Shown: positions 44,375 through 53,004 of the stretch, in pieces
Layout of the letters: every line of letters starts with the position of its first letter
Numbering within the stretch: position 1 is the first letter of the stretch
From: Desulfatibacillum aliphaticivorans DSM 15576
GTDB taxonomy: Bacteria > Desulfobacterota > Desulfobacteria > Desulfobacterales > Desulfatibacillaceae
Length of the DNA stretch: 64,000 nt
Assembly (NCBI RefSeq): GCF_000429905.1
Contig: NZ_AUCT01000027.1
Coordinates: 34,760-98,759, forward strand
Direction: 5' to 3'
Notes under the pieces: generated by a model
Database searches by the model: none
What the model saw: the letters and a program-made list of their open reading frames with translations, nothing else
Told to the model about the DNA's origin: nothing
Position numbers and translations under genes: made by a program

Positions 44375-44906
44375 AGTTGTTACCTGTTGGGCGATGCTGT
44401 TTCTTTTTTTGGGGGGAGTTTTTCAGGTTTATGCCGAAGACCCCAAGCAGGAAGCCCTGGATCTGCTGGCCGAAGCCCATGGCGAGGAATGCCGGGTGTG
44501 CCGGGAGCGCCTTCAGGCCAAGGCCTTTGAAATTTTGGAGCACGTCTACTACCCGGACTTGGAGATTGCGGCTGACGGTGCATGCGTGTTTGTAAAATCG
44601 GAGTCGGAAAATCAGCTTGTTCTGACATGCCGGGGCGAGGAAAGAATAGACGATCCCAATTATCCTCTTGTGACGTTTTTGTTCCACACCCAGGACAAGC
44701 ATTTGGTGGGGATCGATCCTAAAGACTACACCCCGGACGCGGCGGCCCAGACCGTGAACCAAGCCCCGGCCAACGCGCGTTTTCAAGGCAAAATTCAAAT
44801 TTTAGCCTATCCCTACGGCGACGGGGACGCCTTTAATTTCTACCCTTCCGCCAACCACCTGCAGGTTCATTGCAAACTATTGGAAGTAAAGATTCCGGCT
44901 GATTAG
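44364..44906 (+). CDS. Small secreted protein with a CxxC motif, unknown function
   Basis: 180 residues. A signal peptide (RVVTCWAMLFLFLGGVF, cleavage near VYA-ED) is followed by an acidic mature protein with ECRVCRERL, a CxxC pair near residue 44, and a compact C-terminal half containing PYGDGDAFNFYPSANHL. It overlaps the hydrolase gene by 11 bp and is probably co-transcribed. The CxxC could be a disulfide, metal or heme-adjacent site (no CXXCH). Not recognised; function unknown. Confidence 0.7.
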   Translation: MRVRVVTCWAMLFLFLGGVFQVYAEDPKQEALDLLAEAHGEECRVCRERLQAKAFEILEHVYYPDLEIAADGACVFVKSESENQLVLTCRGEERIDDPNYPLVTFLFHTQDKHLVGIDPKDYTPDAAAQTVNQAPANARFQGKIQILAYPYGDGDAFNFYPSANHLQVHCKLLEVKIPAD

Positions 44907-44923
44907 AGGAGTTTTTTACTCCT
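44907..44923 (+). terminator. Small hairpin terminator after the secreted protein gene
   Basis: AGGAGT-TTTTT-ACTCCT: a 6-bp stem with the T-run in the loop, directly after the TAG stop. Weak evidence. Confidence 0.45.
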
Positions 44924-44970
44924 GCCGCAATCATACCGCCGCACCCTTTCATGGGAATGACGGAAAGAGG
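44924..44970. repeat. Interspersed repeat (copy shared with 57843-57888)
   Basis: GCCGCAATCAT-CCGCCGCACCCT-...-GATGACG-AGAGG is nearly identical to 57843-57888. It has no coding content. Confidence 0.65.
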
Positions 44971-45237
44971 GTAGCCCGGGCAGAGTAGTATCCTGCCCGG
45001 GTGCGTGAGCACATGTAGTTCAACCTTTAGGCATCAAAAGCCGTAAACATTAAATGATTCTAAACTGTTGCCGAAATCGAGTCCTCGGTTCCATTAAGGA
45101 CCTATAGAACTTGAAGATCAAGGATTCAATCCAGTCCTTACGCCCGCCGACCTTCCCCAACTTCGACATTCTTTTACGGCCGCACCTTTTGTTGCTGAAG
45201 CAACCCAGGCAGCCAAACTACGCTGCCTGGGCCGCCC
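44971..45237. mobile_element. Bipartite palindromic element (MITE/BIME-like), copy 2
   Basis: The left hairpin (CCCGGGCAG 44975 / CTGCCCGGG 44993, followed by GCGTGAGCAC) and the right hairpin (CCCAGGCAG 45204 / CTGCCTGGG 45223) are inverted relatives of the ends of the 38894-39168 element. The interior (~190 bp) is AT-mixed non-coding DNA that shares TAAATGATT with copy 1. No transposase. Confidence 0.45.
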
Positions 45238-45308
45238 TGGATGTCCAGGCCATAAGCCGGTATCCAGCTTCTTTGGGGGAGTAAATCCAAGATCATCCAC
45301 GACAACTA

Positions 45309-46619
45309 TTAAACCGCTTCAAGCACCATAGCGCCGGATAGGGCGCCGCCGGCGCAAATGCCCAGCAGGGCCGATTGTTTGCCGGATTCGTGCAATTCGT
45401 TGGCCATGGTGGAAATCATCCGGGTTCCTGTGGCGGCGAAGGGATGCCCAAAGGCCAACGATCCGCCCAGGAGGTTGATGTCCTGGGGATCGAGCTTTTT
45501 GAAGGCCTTGTCCAGGCCAAGGCGCTGCTGGCAGAACTCGTCGTTTCCGAGCATTTTGATCACGCACAACACCTGGGCTGCGAAAGCCTCATGAATGTCG
45601 AAAATATCGATGTCGTCCGCGGTCATGCCCGCCTTGGCCGCTGCCTTGGGCATGGATAAGGCCGGGCCGATAAGCAACTGATCGTTGGGATCCACGGCGT
45701 CGTAGGACCAGCTTGTCACCGCCGCCAGTGGAGTGAAGCCCAGAGCCTTGGCTTTTTCCTCGCTCATCATGAGCACGGCGGAGGCGCCGTCGGTGAGCGC
45801 GCTGGAATTGCCGGCGGTCAACGTGCCGTCTTCCTTAAAAGCGGGCTTTAACCTGGCCATTTTATCCACCGAAGTATCGCCCCGGAGGATGTTGTCAGCA
45901 TAGACGGTTTCTCCGTTGGGCGTCTCCACGGGGATGATTTCCTTGGCGAATCGGCCCGCAGCCAGGGCTTTGGCGGCCCGGGAGTGGGATTGCACGGCGA
46001 AGGCGTCCTGATCCTCGCGGCTTATCCCATGCATGCCCGCCATTTTTTCCGCGGACTCGCCCATGAGTTCGCCGGTAGTCCTCTCACGGATGCTGGGGCG
46101 GGAAGGTACAATATCATTTTTCGGATGAATTTTCGTGAGCAGCTTAAGATAATCCACAGGCGTGGACTTAGCGCTCATAACGACGGGCGCGGCCTTATGC
46201 ACCAGGGTAGGGGGCATGCGAACCTCCACGTTGGAGGTGGAGTCGCTGCCGCCTGCAATGATCACTTCCGCGTCGCCCCGTTCAATGGACGCGGCGGCCA
46301 GGGTCGTGCTTAGCATGCTGGTGGTGCAGGCCCGGGTGACCGTGTAGGATTCCAACGTGTCGGGCAGGCCCACGTCGAAAATGATCTCCCTGCCGATATT
46401 CACGGCGATGCCGCCGGGCAGGATGGTGCCGCCCCAGACCAAGCTGTCCAGTTCCTTCCATTCCACGGGAAATTGATTGAGCAGCCCTTTGACGCAGGCG
46501 GTTCCCAGGGCGATGGTGTCCAGTTGGGTGAAAGGCCCGAAAGCCCGGATAAACGGGGTGCGCACGCCGCCCACGATGACTGCGCGGCGGGGCTTGGCGG
46601 TGTTCTTCTTTGCTGGCAT
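45309..46619 (-). CDS. Acetyl-CoA C-acyltransferase (thiolase), FadI/FadA type
   Basis: 436 residues. Catalytic Cys in TRACTTSM (~90), the His region FDIHEAFAAQVL, the GSLAFGHPFAATGTR region with the second His, and the C-terminal GICAGGALSGAMVLEAV signature with the last active-site Cys are all present. It cleaves 3-ketoacyl-CoA or condenses acyl-CoA units. It is last in a FabG/MaoC/thiolase operon, 40 bp after FabG. Together these three could run either beta-oxidation or the reverse, elongation, direction. Both long-chain FadI-like and acetoacetyl-CoA thiolase roles remain possible. Confidence 0.95.
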   Translation of the reverse strand: MPAKKNTAKPRRAVIVGGVRTPFIRAFGPFTQLDTIALGTACVKGLLNQFPVEWKELDSLVWGGTILPGGIAVNIGREIIFDVGLPDTLESYTVTRACTTSMLSTTLAAASIERGDAEVIIAGGSDSTSNVEVRMPPTLVHKAAPVVMSAKSTPVDYLKLLTKIHPKNDIVPSRPSIRERTTGELMGESAEKMAGMHGISREDQDAFAVQSHSRAAKALAAGRFAKEIIPVETPNGETVYADNILRGDTSVDKMARLKPAFKEDGTLTAGNSSALTDGASAVLMMSEEKAKALGFTPLAAVTSWSYDAVDPNDQLLIGPALSMPKAAAKAGMTADDIDIFDIHEAFAAQVLCVIKMLGNDEFCQQRLGLDKAFKKLDPQDINLLGGSLAFGHPFAATGTRMISTMANELHESGKQSALLGICAGGALSGAMVLEAV

Positions 46620-46659
46620 CGGTTTTTGTCTCCCTTGTATTAAAACGTTGAAAATTCGA

Positions 46660-48099
46660 TCAGGCTCCGATGAAATTTTGGCCGCAGATCCGCAGCACGC
46701 CGCCGGTGACTCCGCTGGCCTGGGGGCTTGCCAAAAAGGTCACGACCTGGGCCACGTCCTGAGGCAATCCTCCCTGAGAAAGGCTGGCGAGCCGGCGTCC
46801 GGCCTCGCGGGTTGCAAAGGGAATGGCTGCGGTCATCTGGGTTTCGATGAATCCGGGCGCCACGGCGTTCACGGTGATTCCCCGGTCCGCAACCGTGGGC
46901 GCCAGGGCTTCCACAAACCCGATCACCCCGGCTTTGGAGGCGGCGTAATTGGTCTGGCCCACGTTGCCGGCAATGCCTGCAATGGACGAAAGGCAAACGA
47001 TGCGGCCGTTGTCCGGCATGATCTTCAAAAGCTCCTTGGTGCTCGCAATCAGCGCCAGGAGATTGATGTTCATGACCATGTTCCAGCGATCCGCATCCAT
47101 GTTCGCCAGCATCTTGTCCCTGGTCACGCCGGCGTTATGGACGATCACGTCCAGGCCCTTTTTACCGTAATTCTCCGCAATGTGGTCCTTAATGGCCTTG
47201 GGCGCGTCCGAGGCCGTGATGTCGCAATTCAGAGCGGATCCATTGATTTTCCTGGCCAGTTTGGAGGTCAGGTCCTCCTCGCCGGGGCGATCCATGACAA
47301 TCACCCTGGCGCCTTCTCCGGCCATGGTCCGGGCGATCTGCTCCCCAATGCCCCTTGCCGCGCCGGTCACCAGGGCGATTTTGACGTCCAGGGGCCGGAT
47401 GTTGGTGAAAGACTCAGGCGCCTTGACCTTGGCGGAAACGCGCACCATTTGGCCGGAGACGTAAGCGGAGCGGTCGGACAGAAAGAAGCGCAGCACAGGC
47501 TCCAGCCTGTCCTCTGCTCCCTTTTCCACGTAAATGGCCTGGGATGTTGCGCCTTTCTTGCCGATTTCCTTGCCCGCGCTCTTTACAAAGCCCAGCAAGG
47601 CCCGGGACGCCGCAGCCTGGGATATGTCCTCCAACTCATCCGCGGGGCGGCCCAGAACGATGAGCCTGCCGCAAGGGCTTAGGGAGCGGATTTTCGTATT
47701 AAAGAACTCGTACATCATTTCCAGTTCAGCCGGATCGGAAACGCCGGTCGCATCAAAGATCAATACCCGAAAATTCAAGCCCTCGGGCTTGGCGTCCATG
47801 TCCAGGGCCTTGGCCAGTCTGCCCCGCGCGGTCCCTTGCTTTTGGTAATGACTGAATTTTTTGGAGTCAGCGGCCGCATGGACCATCGCGCCCATGCCGC
47901 CCAAAGCCTGGGCGATCTGAGGGGCAAGCTCCGAGCCCGGCAAATGCCCCACGGCCGCGTTGACGTCCAGCAGCGGCATTTCCTCCCACGGCCCCTTGGG
48001 GCGGCTAAGCTCCTGGGGCAGCGGTAGGGGAAGCCCCAGGTTTTTGACCACTTTTCTGGCCGCGTCTTTTTTTCCCAGTTCCAACAAAATGTCTCCCAT
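46660..48099 (-). CDS. High-molecular-weight FabG-type 3-oxoacyl reductase
   Basis: 479 residues, about twice the size of FabG. The C-terminal ~245 residues are a classical SDR: VTGAARGIG, HNAGVTRDKML, SSIAGIAGN with YAASK (catalytic Ser-Tyr-Lys). The N-terminal ~200 residues are another Rossmann-like domain without an obvious cofactor motif, as in mycobacterial FabG4. It reduces 3-ketoacyl-CoA or -ACP with NAD(P)H. It lies between MaoC and the thiolase, 59 bp after MaoC. Confidence 0.92.
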   Translation of the reverse strand: MGDILLELGKKDAARKVVKNLGLPLPLPQELSRPKGPWEEMPLLDVNAAVGHLPGSELAPQIAQALGGMGAMVHAAADSKKFSHYQKQGTARGRLAKALDMDAKPEGLNFRVLIFDATGVSDPAELEMMYEFFNTKIRSLSPCGRLIVLGRPADELEDISQAAASRALLGFVKSAGKEIGKKGATSQAIYVEKGAEDRLEPVLRFFLSDRSAYVSGQMVRVSAKVKAPESFTNIRPLDVKIALVTGAARGIGEQIARTMAGEGARVIVMDRPGEEDLTSKLARKINGSALNCDITASDAPKAIKDHIAENYGKKGLDVIVHNAGVTRDKMLANMDADRWNMVMNINLLALIASTKELLKIMPDNGRIVCLSSIAGIAGNVGQTNYAASKAGVIGFVEALAPTVADRGITVNAVAPGFIETQMTAAIPFATREAGRRLASLSQGGLPQDVAQVVTFLASPQASGVTGGVLRICGQNFIGA

Positions 48100-48158
48100 T
48101 TTTCCTTCTCCTTTTGCAGCCGATGAATCCGGCGCATCTTCCGTGATTCAATAACATT

Positions 48159-49028
48159 TTAGACGGTGTATGCGCCTGAAAGGTAAGGCGCGCTCCCCGT
48201 TGCAGCGCCTAAAAACACGGCGCCCTTGTCCACGAAAACGCCCGGCGCCGCAGGTAAAACCAAAGGCCTGACGAACCGGCATTCAAAGCTCTTTAAGGCG
48301 TAAGGGTTTTGGGCCAGGACGTTGCGGTTTAAAGCCTCGATGGTGCGGGCCATGCTTGAAAATCCGTGGAGGATCGTGTTGGGAAATCCCGCCATTCGGG
48401 CGTAGGATGGAATCCAATGGATGGGGTTGAAGTCTCCGGTCAACAGGGCGAAATCAATGCCCGAATCCAAAGCCAGGTTAAGGGTTGCGATTTCCTGCGC
48501 TGATTGGGGAATCAGGGCCTTTTGCTTGCCGCCCTTTTTGTCCGACTTTTTGGGGATGATAGCGTTGACCCTGCATTCCAGGCACTCGGGATTATCCTCC
48601 ACGCCCGTGACCATCTTTTGCAGCAGCACAACCCGCGATTCGGTTTCGTCCACCTGGGCCAGTTCCGCCCGAACCTTCAAAGGCCGGTCCCCTGGAATAG
48701 GCGCGTGCGCCACAAAGGAAGCCCCGCCGTTCAGCACCTTGGTCAGGTTGTAGGGCAGGCCGGTCAGGGTTTTAGCCATGAGGGGAAATCCCCATTGAGG
48801 AAACAGGCTGGGGGGCACCGTCCCCTTGTACCACGAAGGCTCGCCGCCAACGTGCCGGAGATAATCCTCTATCAGACCTTGGGGCCGCGGCGGCAGCACC
48901 GCCTCCACCACGGTTGTTTGTCCGCTGTTGTTCAGGCTGACCTTTTTCAAAACGGGTCCCGCCGCGGTTTTCAGCAGGGCCATGATCACCGGGAATTGGT
49001 GTCTTGCATACAGGGGGGATACTCGCAT
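48159..49028 (-). CDS. MaoC-like (R)-specific enoyl hydratase
   Basis: 289 residues, consistent with a double hot-dog hydratase. The hydratase-2 motif is in LTGDFNPIHWIPSYARMAG followed by GFSSMARTIEAL. It hydrates trans-2-enoyl-CoA to (R)-3-hydroxyacyl-CoA, the substrate or product of the adjacent FabG. It is the first gene of the operon; ATG start with AAAGGAG ~10 bp upstream. Controlled by the promoter/operator at 49076-49115. Confidence 0.88.
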   Translation of the reverse strand: MRVSPLYARHQFPVIMALLKTAAGPVLKKVSLNNSGQTTVVEAVLPPRPQGLIEDYLRHVGGEPSWYKGTVPPSLFPQWGFPLMAKTLTGLPYNLTKVLNGGASFVAHAPIPGDRPLKVRAELAQVDETESRVVLLQKMVTGVEDNPECLECRVNAIIPKKSDKKGGKQKALIPQSAQEIATLNLALDSGIDFALLTGDFNPIHWIPSYARMAGFPNTILHGFSSMARTIEALNRNVLAQNPYALKSFECRFVRPLVLPAAPGVFVDKGAVFLGAATGSAPYLSGAYTV

Positions 49029-49075
49029 GGGGCGCGCGCTCCTTTTGGGGGTTATAAAAATCTACGGTTGCTTAA

Positions 49076-49115
49076 ACTGACATGTCAGTCTAATTACTCA
49101 ACTAGGCATTGTCAA
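49076..49115 (-). promoter_or_regulatory. Sigma-70 promoter with overlapping palindromic operator (MaoC-FabG-thiolase operon)
   Basis: On the minus strand TTGACA (49110-49115) and TAGACT (49087-49092) are 17 bp apart, a good -35/-10 pair. The perfect 14-bp palindrome ACTGACATGTCAGT (49076-49089) covers the -10 and start-site region, as expected for repression by a TetR-type dimer. The TetR gene at 33725 is one candidate, but its own operator differs. Confidence 0.7.
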
Positions 49116-49287
49116 GAGGGAAGTTTATGGGTAATTGCTGATTTTGGGAATTTTTAAGATAAGAATAGATATATTTTTATGATATAAATAAAGATACTTG
49201 CGCCTAAAATAAACGGATCGATCCTTTTGTTGAAGCAAAGTCAGCCTTTTTTTCTTGGGGGCAAGAAAGTAAAAAAGATGTTAGAGA

Positions 49288-50973
49288 TCAGGGCGGCTGA
49301 AGCCTGCCTTTCTTGATTTTGCGATAAATAGTGGACGGGTTTATTTGGAGCAGTTCAGCAGCCTTTTCAATGCTTCCGCCCTCCTGGTAGGCCCGTTTAA
49401 AGAGTATTTGCTCCAATTTTTCCCTGGCCTCCTGCAAAGGCATCAGGCGATTGACGGAGACGTCTTCCTTTAGATCCGAAGGCTTGACGACGTCAAGCTG
49501 GTTCAGCAGTTCTAATTCTTCTTCTCCCACTTCGTCCGCACCGGCAACCACGATGAGTCTCTCTATGACGTTTTTCAATTCGCGAACGTTCCCCGGCCAA
49601 GCGTAATTGTACAATCGCGGGAGCAAGGAGTGGGCGAGCTTGATATTGGTTTTGTATTTTTGGTTCAGTGTTTTCAGAAAGAATCGAATCAATGGCAATA
49701 TGTCGTCGCGCCTGTCCCGCAGGGGGGGGATTTGAATAGGGATCACGCTCAGCCGGTAAAACAGATCCCGGCGGAATCCCGACCCTTCCGTCAATTCCTC
49801 CCAGGAGAGGTTTGTGGAGGCGATGATCCGGGCGTCTGTTCGGATGCTTTTCCGGCCGCCCACGCGCATGAACTCATGCTCTTGAATCACCCTGAGGAGC
49901 TTGCTTTGCATGGTCAGAGAAAGCTCCGTAATTTCGTCAAGAAACAAGGTTCCTCCCTCGGCCTCGTCGAACAATCCCTTTTGGCCGCCCTTCCTGGCGC
50001 CGGTGAAAGCGCCGTCAGCATAGCCGAAAAACTCGGACTCAAGGAGTTCGGAGGGAACGGCCGAACAATTGACGCCCACAAAAGGCCCCGGGCTCCGGAT
50101 TCCCGATTGGTGAATCAGCCTGGCCGCCATTTCCTTTCCCACGCCCGACTCCCCCCACAGAAAAACGGGGGTGTCGAATTTGCCGGCCTTGATGGCCACC
50201 TGGACCACTTTTCTCATGGGCTCGCTGGAGTAGACGATCCGTTCCCCTCCAAGCAGCACCTCCAGGGTGTTCAGTCGCTGGTAATACTGATCCTTCAGGG
50301 TTTCCGAACTGGACAGATCCTTTTCCAGGTTGATAAGACGCGTGACGTCCCGGCCCGTGCTGATGACTTTCCGAACTTCGCCATGGCCGTCCATGATCGG
50401 AACGCTTTTGTAGTGGATTGTCACCCCCGCGCCGTAACTTACGTTCATGCTTATGGGCTTTTTGGCCCGCAGGACTTTTAGCGACACGGAATCCGTCAGA
50501 ACCTTCTGATCAATGCACTCCTGCACATTGCGGCCAACCCATTCCCGGACGCCCACGCCAAGGAGCCTGGATAACGAGTCATTTATATGCTCCAGCATCC
50601 CGTTTTGGTCAGTAATTACAATTGCCGCGTCGATACTGTTCAGAAATGTGTCGAAATCCACCAATTTCAGGATATCTTCCGCCTCAGGAAGGAATAGAAA
50701 TCCCTCCTGGCCGTCATTCAGCAGAAAAGGAAAGACGCTGGCTCGCCAGCATTTTTCTCCCACCTGAATCTTTCCAGCCGCCCCGGCGGATTGGCCTAGA
50801 GAGCCTGGATCAAAAGAATAATCGATTTTGTCAATTTTATGGGCGAAGGCATGGCCTGCGGAAGCCAGCATGGACGCCGCGGAATCGTTCATAAAGTGAA
50901 CATTTCCGCCATGATCCATAAGAATCAAAGGGTTCGCAACAAGTCTGAGGAAGGATTCCTGAGCATGGATCAT
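49288..50973 (-). CDS. PAS-containing sigma-54-dependent activator (fatty-acid ligase regulator)
   Basis: 561 residues. Two PAS-like segments at about 1-110 and 110-235 (PLILMDHGGNVHFMNDSAASML; DAAIVITDQNGMLEHINDSL) precede the AAA+ domain with Walker A GESGVGKE near 274-281, the GAFTGA loop in ADGAFTGARKGG, and LFLDEITEL (Walker B). The C-terminal Fis-type HTH ends SIEKAAELLQINPSTIYRKI. PAS domains suggest ligand or redox sensing. It is divergent from an acyl-CoA ligase across a 340-bp region with tandem upstream activator sites and a -24/-12 promoter, so that gene is its most likely target. Confidence 0.93.
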   Translation of the reverse strand: MIHAQESFLRLVANPLILMDHGGNVHFMNDSAASMLASAGHAFAHKIDKIDYSFDPGSLGQSAGAAGKIQVGEKCWRASVFPFLLNDGQEGFLFLPEAEDILKLVDFDTFLNSIDAAIVITDQNGMLEHINDSLSRLLGVGVREWVGRNVQECIDQKVLTDSVSLKVLRAKKPISMNVSYGAGVTIHYKSVPIMDGHGEVRKVISTGRDVTRLINLEKDLSSSETLKDQYYQRLNTLEVLLGGERIVYSSEPMRKVVQVAIKAGKFDTPVFLWGESGVGKEMAARLIHQSGIRSPGPFVGVNCSAVPSELLESEFFGYADGAFTGARKGGQKGLFDEAEGGTLFLDEITELSLTMQSKLLRVIQEHEFMRVGGRKSIRTDARIIASTNLSWEELTEGSGFRRDLFYRLSVIPIQIPPLRDRRDDILPLIRFFLKTLNQKYKTNIKLAHSLLPRLYNYAWPGNVRELKNVIERLIVVAGADEVGEEELELLNQLDVVKPSDLKEDVSVNRLMPLQEAREKLEQILFKRAYQEGGSIEKAAELLQINPSTIYRKIKKGRLQPP

Positions 50974-51014
50974 GGAGGCAGCCTTTCTTTAAAGTAAAGG
51001 GAAGCGGGGGATTC

Positions 51015-51062
51015 TTGCATTATGCAAAAATATCTTGCGTCATGCAAGGATTCTTTTGCATC
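51015..51062. promoter_or_regulatory. Tandem upstream activator sites for the sigma-54 activator
   Basis: TTGCATTATGCAA (51015-51027) and TTGCGTCATGCAA (51035-51047) are spaced 20 bp apart, about two helical turns; a third degenerate half-type site starts at 51056 (TTGCATCAA). The spacing puts dimers on one DNA face, about 90 bp upstream of the -24/-12 promoter, as expected for an enhancer. Confidence 0.75.
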
Positions 51063-51112
51063 AAAACCTTAATCATATAGTAAAATTTATTAAAATCAGT
51101 TAGTTAAAATTT

Positions 51113-51128
51113 TGGTCCGATTGTTGCT
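51113..51128 (+). promoter_or_regulatory. Sigma-54 (-24/-12) promoter of the acyl-CoA ligase gene
   Basis: TGGTCCGATTGTTGCT matches the consensus with exact GG/GC spacing, ~185 bp upstream of the ligase start and downstream of the activator sites. The remaining intergenic sequence (to 51313) is a long 5' leader. Confidence 0.75.
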
Positions 51129-51313
51129 CTATAATTTTAACGGAGGGGATGGGAGCTTTCCGGAAATCAGCTGGCGCCATGCCGCACCAGCAAGGAAAAA
51201 GGCCGCCGCATAAAGCAGCCTGCAAAAAGCCTTTCGTTCAACCGGGGACGCACTGTTTCTTCACAATCGAATTGATTCTGTTCAACAACTGACTTCTGAA
51301 AGGAGACGTCTCA

Positions 51314-52876
51314 ATGTTAAGGACTCCCGGATTACACCTTGGCGCTTTCCCGTGGTTTCATAGCCAGGCCAGACCGAAAAAAACAGCGTTCATTTTTGGA
51401 GACGACAAAACGACCTGGGGGGAATTCGACGCCAGGGCGTCCAAAGTGCATGACTCCCTGGTTAAAGCCGGGCTGAAAAAAGGGGATAAGGTGGGTTTGC
51501 TGGCCCTTAACAGCATTTCCACCCTGGAAATCATGTACGGGGTTATTCGGGCGGGCGGGGTTATCGTTCCCTTGTCCGCGCTGCAAACCCCGAACCTGAT
51601 CGCGGCCTTACTAAAAGACGCGGACGCCAGGTTCCTTTTTATCGTTTCTCCGCTAAACTCGCTCATTCCGGCTTTGGAAGGCCAATTGGAGGGCATTCCG
51701 GTTGAAAACCGCATCGGTGCGGGATTCGGGTCGGAGGGTTGGCTGGAGTATGAGGATTTTATTGCCAGCGGCTCGGAGGATCTCATTCCCGCGGATGTTT
51801 GCGACGAAGACGAGTGCGTCATTATTTACTCCTCGGGCACCACCGGAGTTCCCAAAGGCATTGTTCACACACATCAAGCCCGTAACCTGACCGGCTTCGC
51901 CGCCGCCATCGAGTTCCGGGTTACAGACGCATCCACCATGCTGATCGCCACGCCGCTTTTCACTAACGCCACCTGGTTAATGCTGTTGGGAGCCGTCTCC
52001 GCCGGGGCGGAAGTACTGCTGATGGATCTGTTTTCACCCCAGGGCTTTTTGAATCTGGTGCAAAAGCACAAAATCACCCATACGTTTTTAGTTCCCACCA
52101 TGTTTCATGCGGTGCTCACCGCGCCTGAGTTCGCCGCTTATGATTTAAGCAGCCTGCAGGCCATGGTCTCCATGGGGTCCGTGCTGCCTCTGGCCTGGAA
52201 AAAGGATATTCTGGAAAAGATGGGGCCGGGCCTGTTTGAATTGTACGGTCTGACCGAAGGCATTGGGACGACCCTCAAACCCGAGCAGGTCATGGAAAAA
52301 ACCGGCTCTGTAGGCAGCGCCATCAGCGGCAGCAACCTGAAAATAATTGATGATGACGGCAATGAATTGCCCTGGGGAGAGATCGGGGAGATCGTGGGGT
52401 GGGGCGGCGCACTGATGAAGCATTACCACAACCGGCCTGAGGCCACCGAGGAGGTCGTTTGGCGCGACAAAGCGGGCCGGACCTACATTCGCACCGGAGA
52501 CGTGGGCCGGTTTGATGAAGACGGCTTTCTATACATCATGGACAGGAAAAAGGACATGATCGTAACCGGCGGCATCAATGTGTTCGCCAATGACATCGAA
52601 GAAGTGGCCCTGGCCCATCCGGACGTTGCTGAAGTCGCGGTGATTGCAGCGCCTCACGAAAAATGGATCGAGACGCCCGTGGCCATTGTGGTGCTGCGTG
52701 AGGGCTCCGATGCTGACGGGGAAGGCATCAAGGCCTGGATCAACGAGCGGGTTTCGGCTAAACATCAGCGTGTGAGCGCCGTGGAAATCCGGAGTCAGCC
52801 CTTACCGCGGAACGCCCTGGGTAAACTGCTCAAGAAAGTCCTTCGCGAGCCCCTTTGGCAGGGGGAGGGGAAGTAG
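51314..52876 (+). CDS. AMP-dependent acyl-CoA ligase
   Basis: 520 residues. Adenylation signature IIYSSGTTGVPKGIVHTH near 176, ELYGLTEGIG (~312) and the hinge YIMDRKKDMIVTGGINVF, ending with PRNALGKLLKKVL (A10 lysine). It activates a carboxylic acid to its CoA ester. Ribosome site AAAGGAGA precedes ATG. It is transcribed from a sigma-54-type promoter and faces a PAS sigma-54 activator, which suggests that the substrate or a metabolite derived from it controls its own activation. Substrate class is unknown. Ends before a strong hairpin. Confidence 0.92.
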   Translation: MLRTPGLHLGAFPWFHSQARPKKTAFIFGDDKTTWGEFDARASKVHDSLVKAGLKKGDKVGLLALNSISTLEIMYGVIRAGGVIVPLSALQTPNLIAALLKDADARFLFIVSPLNSLIPALEGQLEGIPVENRIGAGFGSEGWLEYEDFIASGSEDLIPADVCDEDECVIIYSSGTTGVPKGIVHTHQARNLTGFAAAIEFRVTDASTMLIATPLFTNATWLMLLGAVSAGAEVLLMDLFSPQGFLNLVQKHKITHTFLVPTMFHAVLTAPEFAAYDLSSLQAMVSMGSVLPLAWKKDILEKMGPGLFELYGLTEGIGTTLKPEQVMEKTGSVGSAISGSNLKIIDDDGNELPWGEIGEIVGWGGALMKHYHNRPEATEEVVWRDKAGRTYIRTGDVGRFDEDGFLYIMDRKKDMIVTGGINVFANDIEEVALAHPDVAEVAVIAAPHEKWIETPVAIVVLREGSDADGEGIKAWINERVSAKHQRVSAVEIRSQPLPRNALGKLLKKVLREPLWQGEGK

Positions 52877-52903
52877 CAGCGAGGTTTTTTGTTGGATTTG
52901 ATG

Positions 52904-52932
52904 CGTTCCGGGACGATAGGCGTCCCGGAACG
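52904..52932 (+). terminator. Hairpin after the acyl-CoA ligase gene
   Basis: CGTTCCGGGACG / CGTCCCGGAACG: a 12-bp perfect stem with a 5-nt loop (ATAGG). No T-run follows, so it acts as a weak terminator or processing site. Confidence 0.65.
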
Positions 52933-53004
52933 TCGACGGGGGGCGGCCGGTGCGACGGCCGTGCGGGGTGAATCAATACCTAAAAGTTTTCTATCGGGGA
53001 AAAA

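Noticed and set aside
49076..49089. Linking the ACTGACATGTCAGT operator to the TetR gene at 33725
   Set aside because: The palindrome before that TetR gene (TTTCGACC/GGTCGAAA) is different, so there is no sequence evidence that the same repressor binds both.
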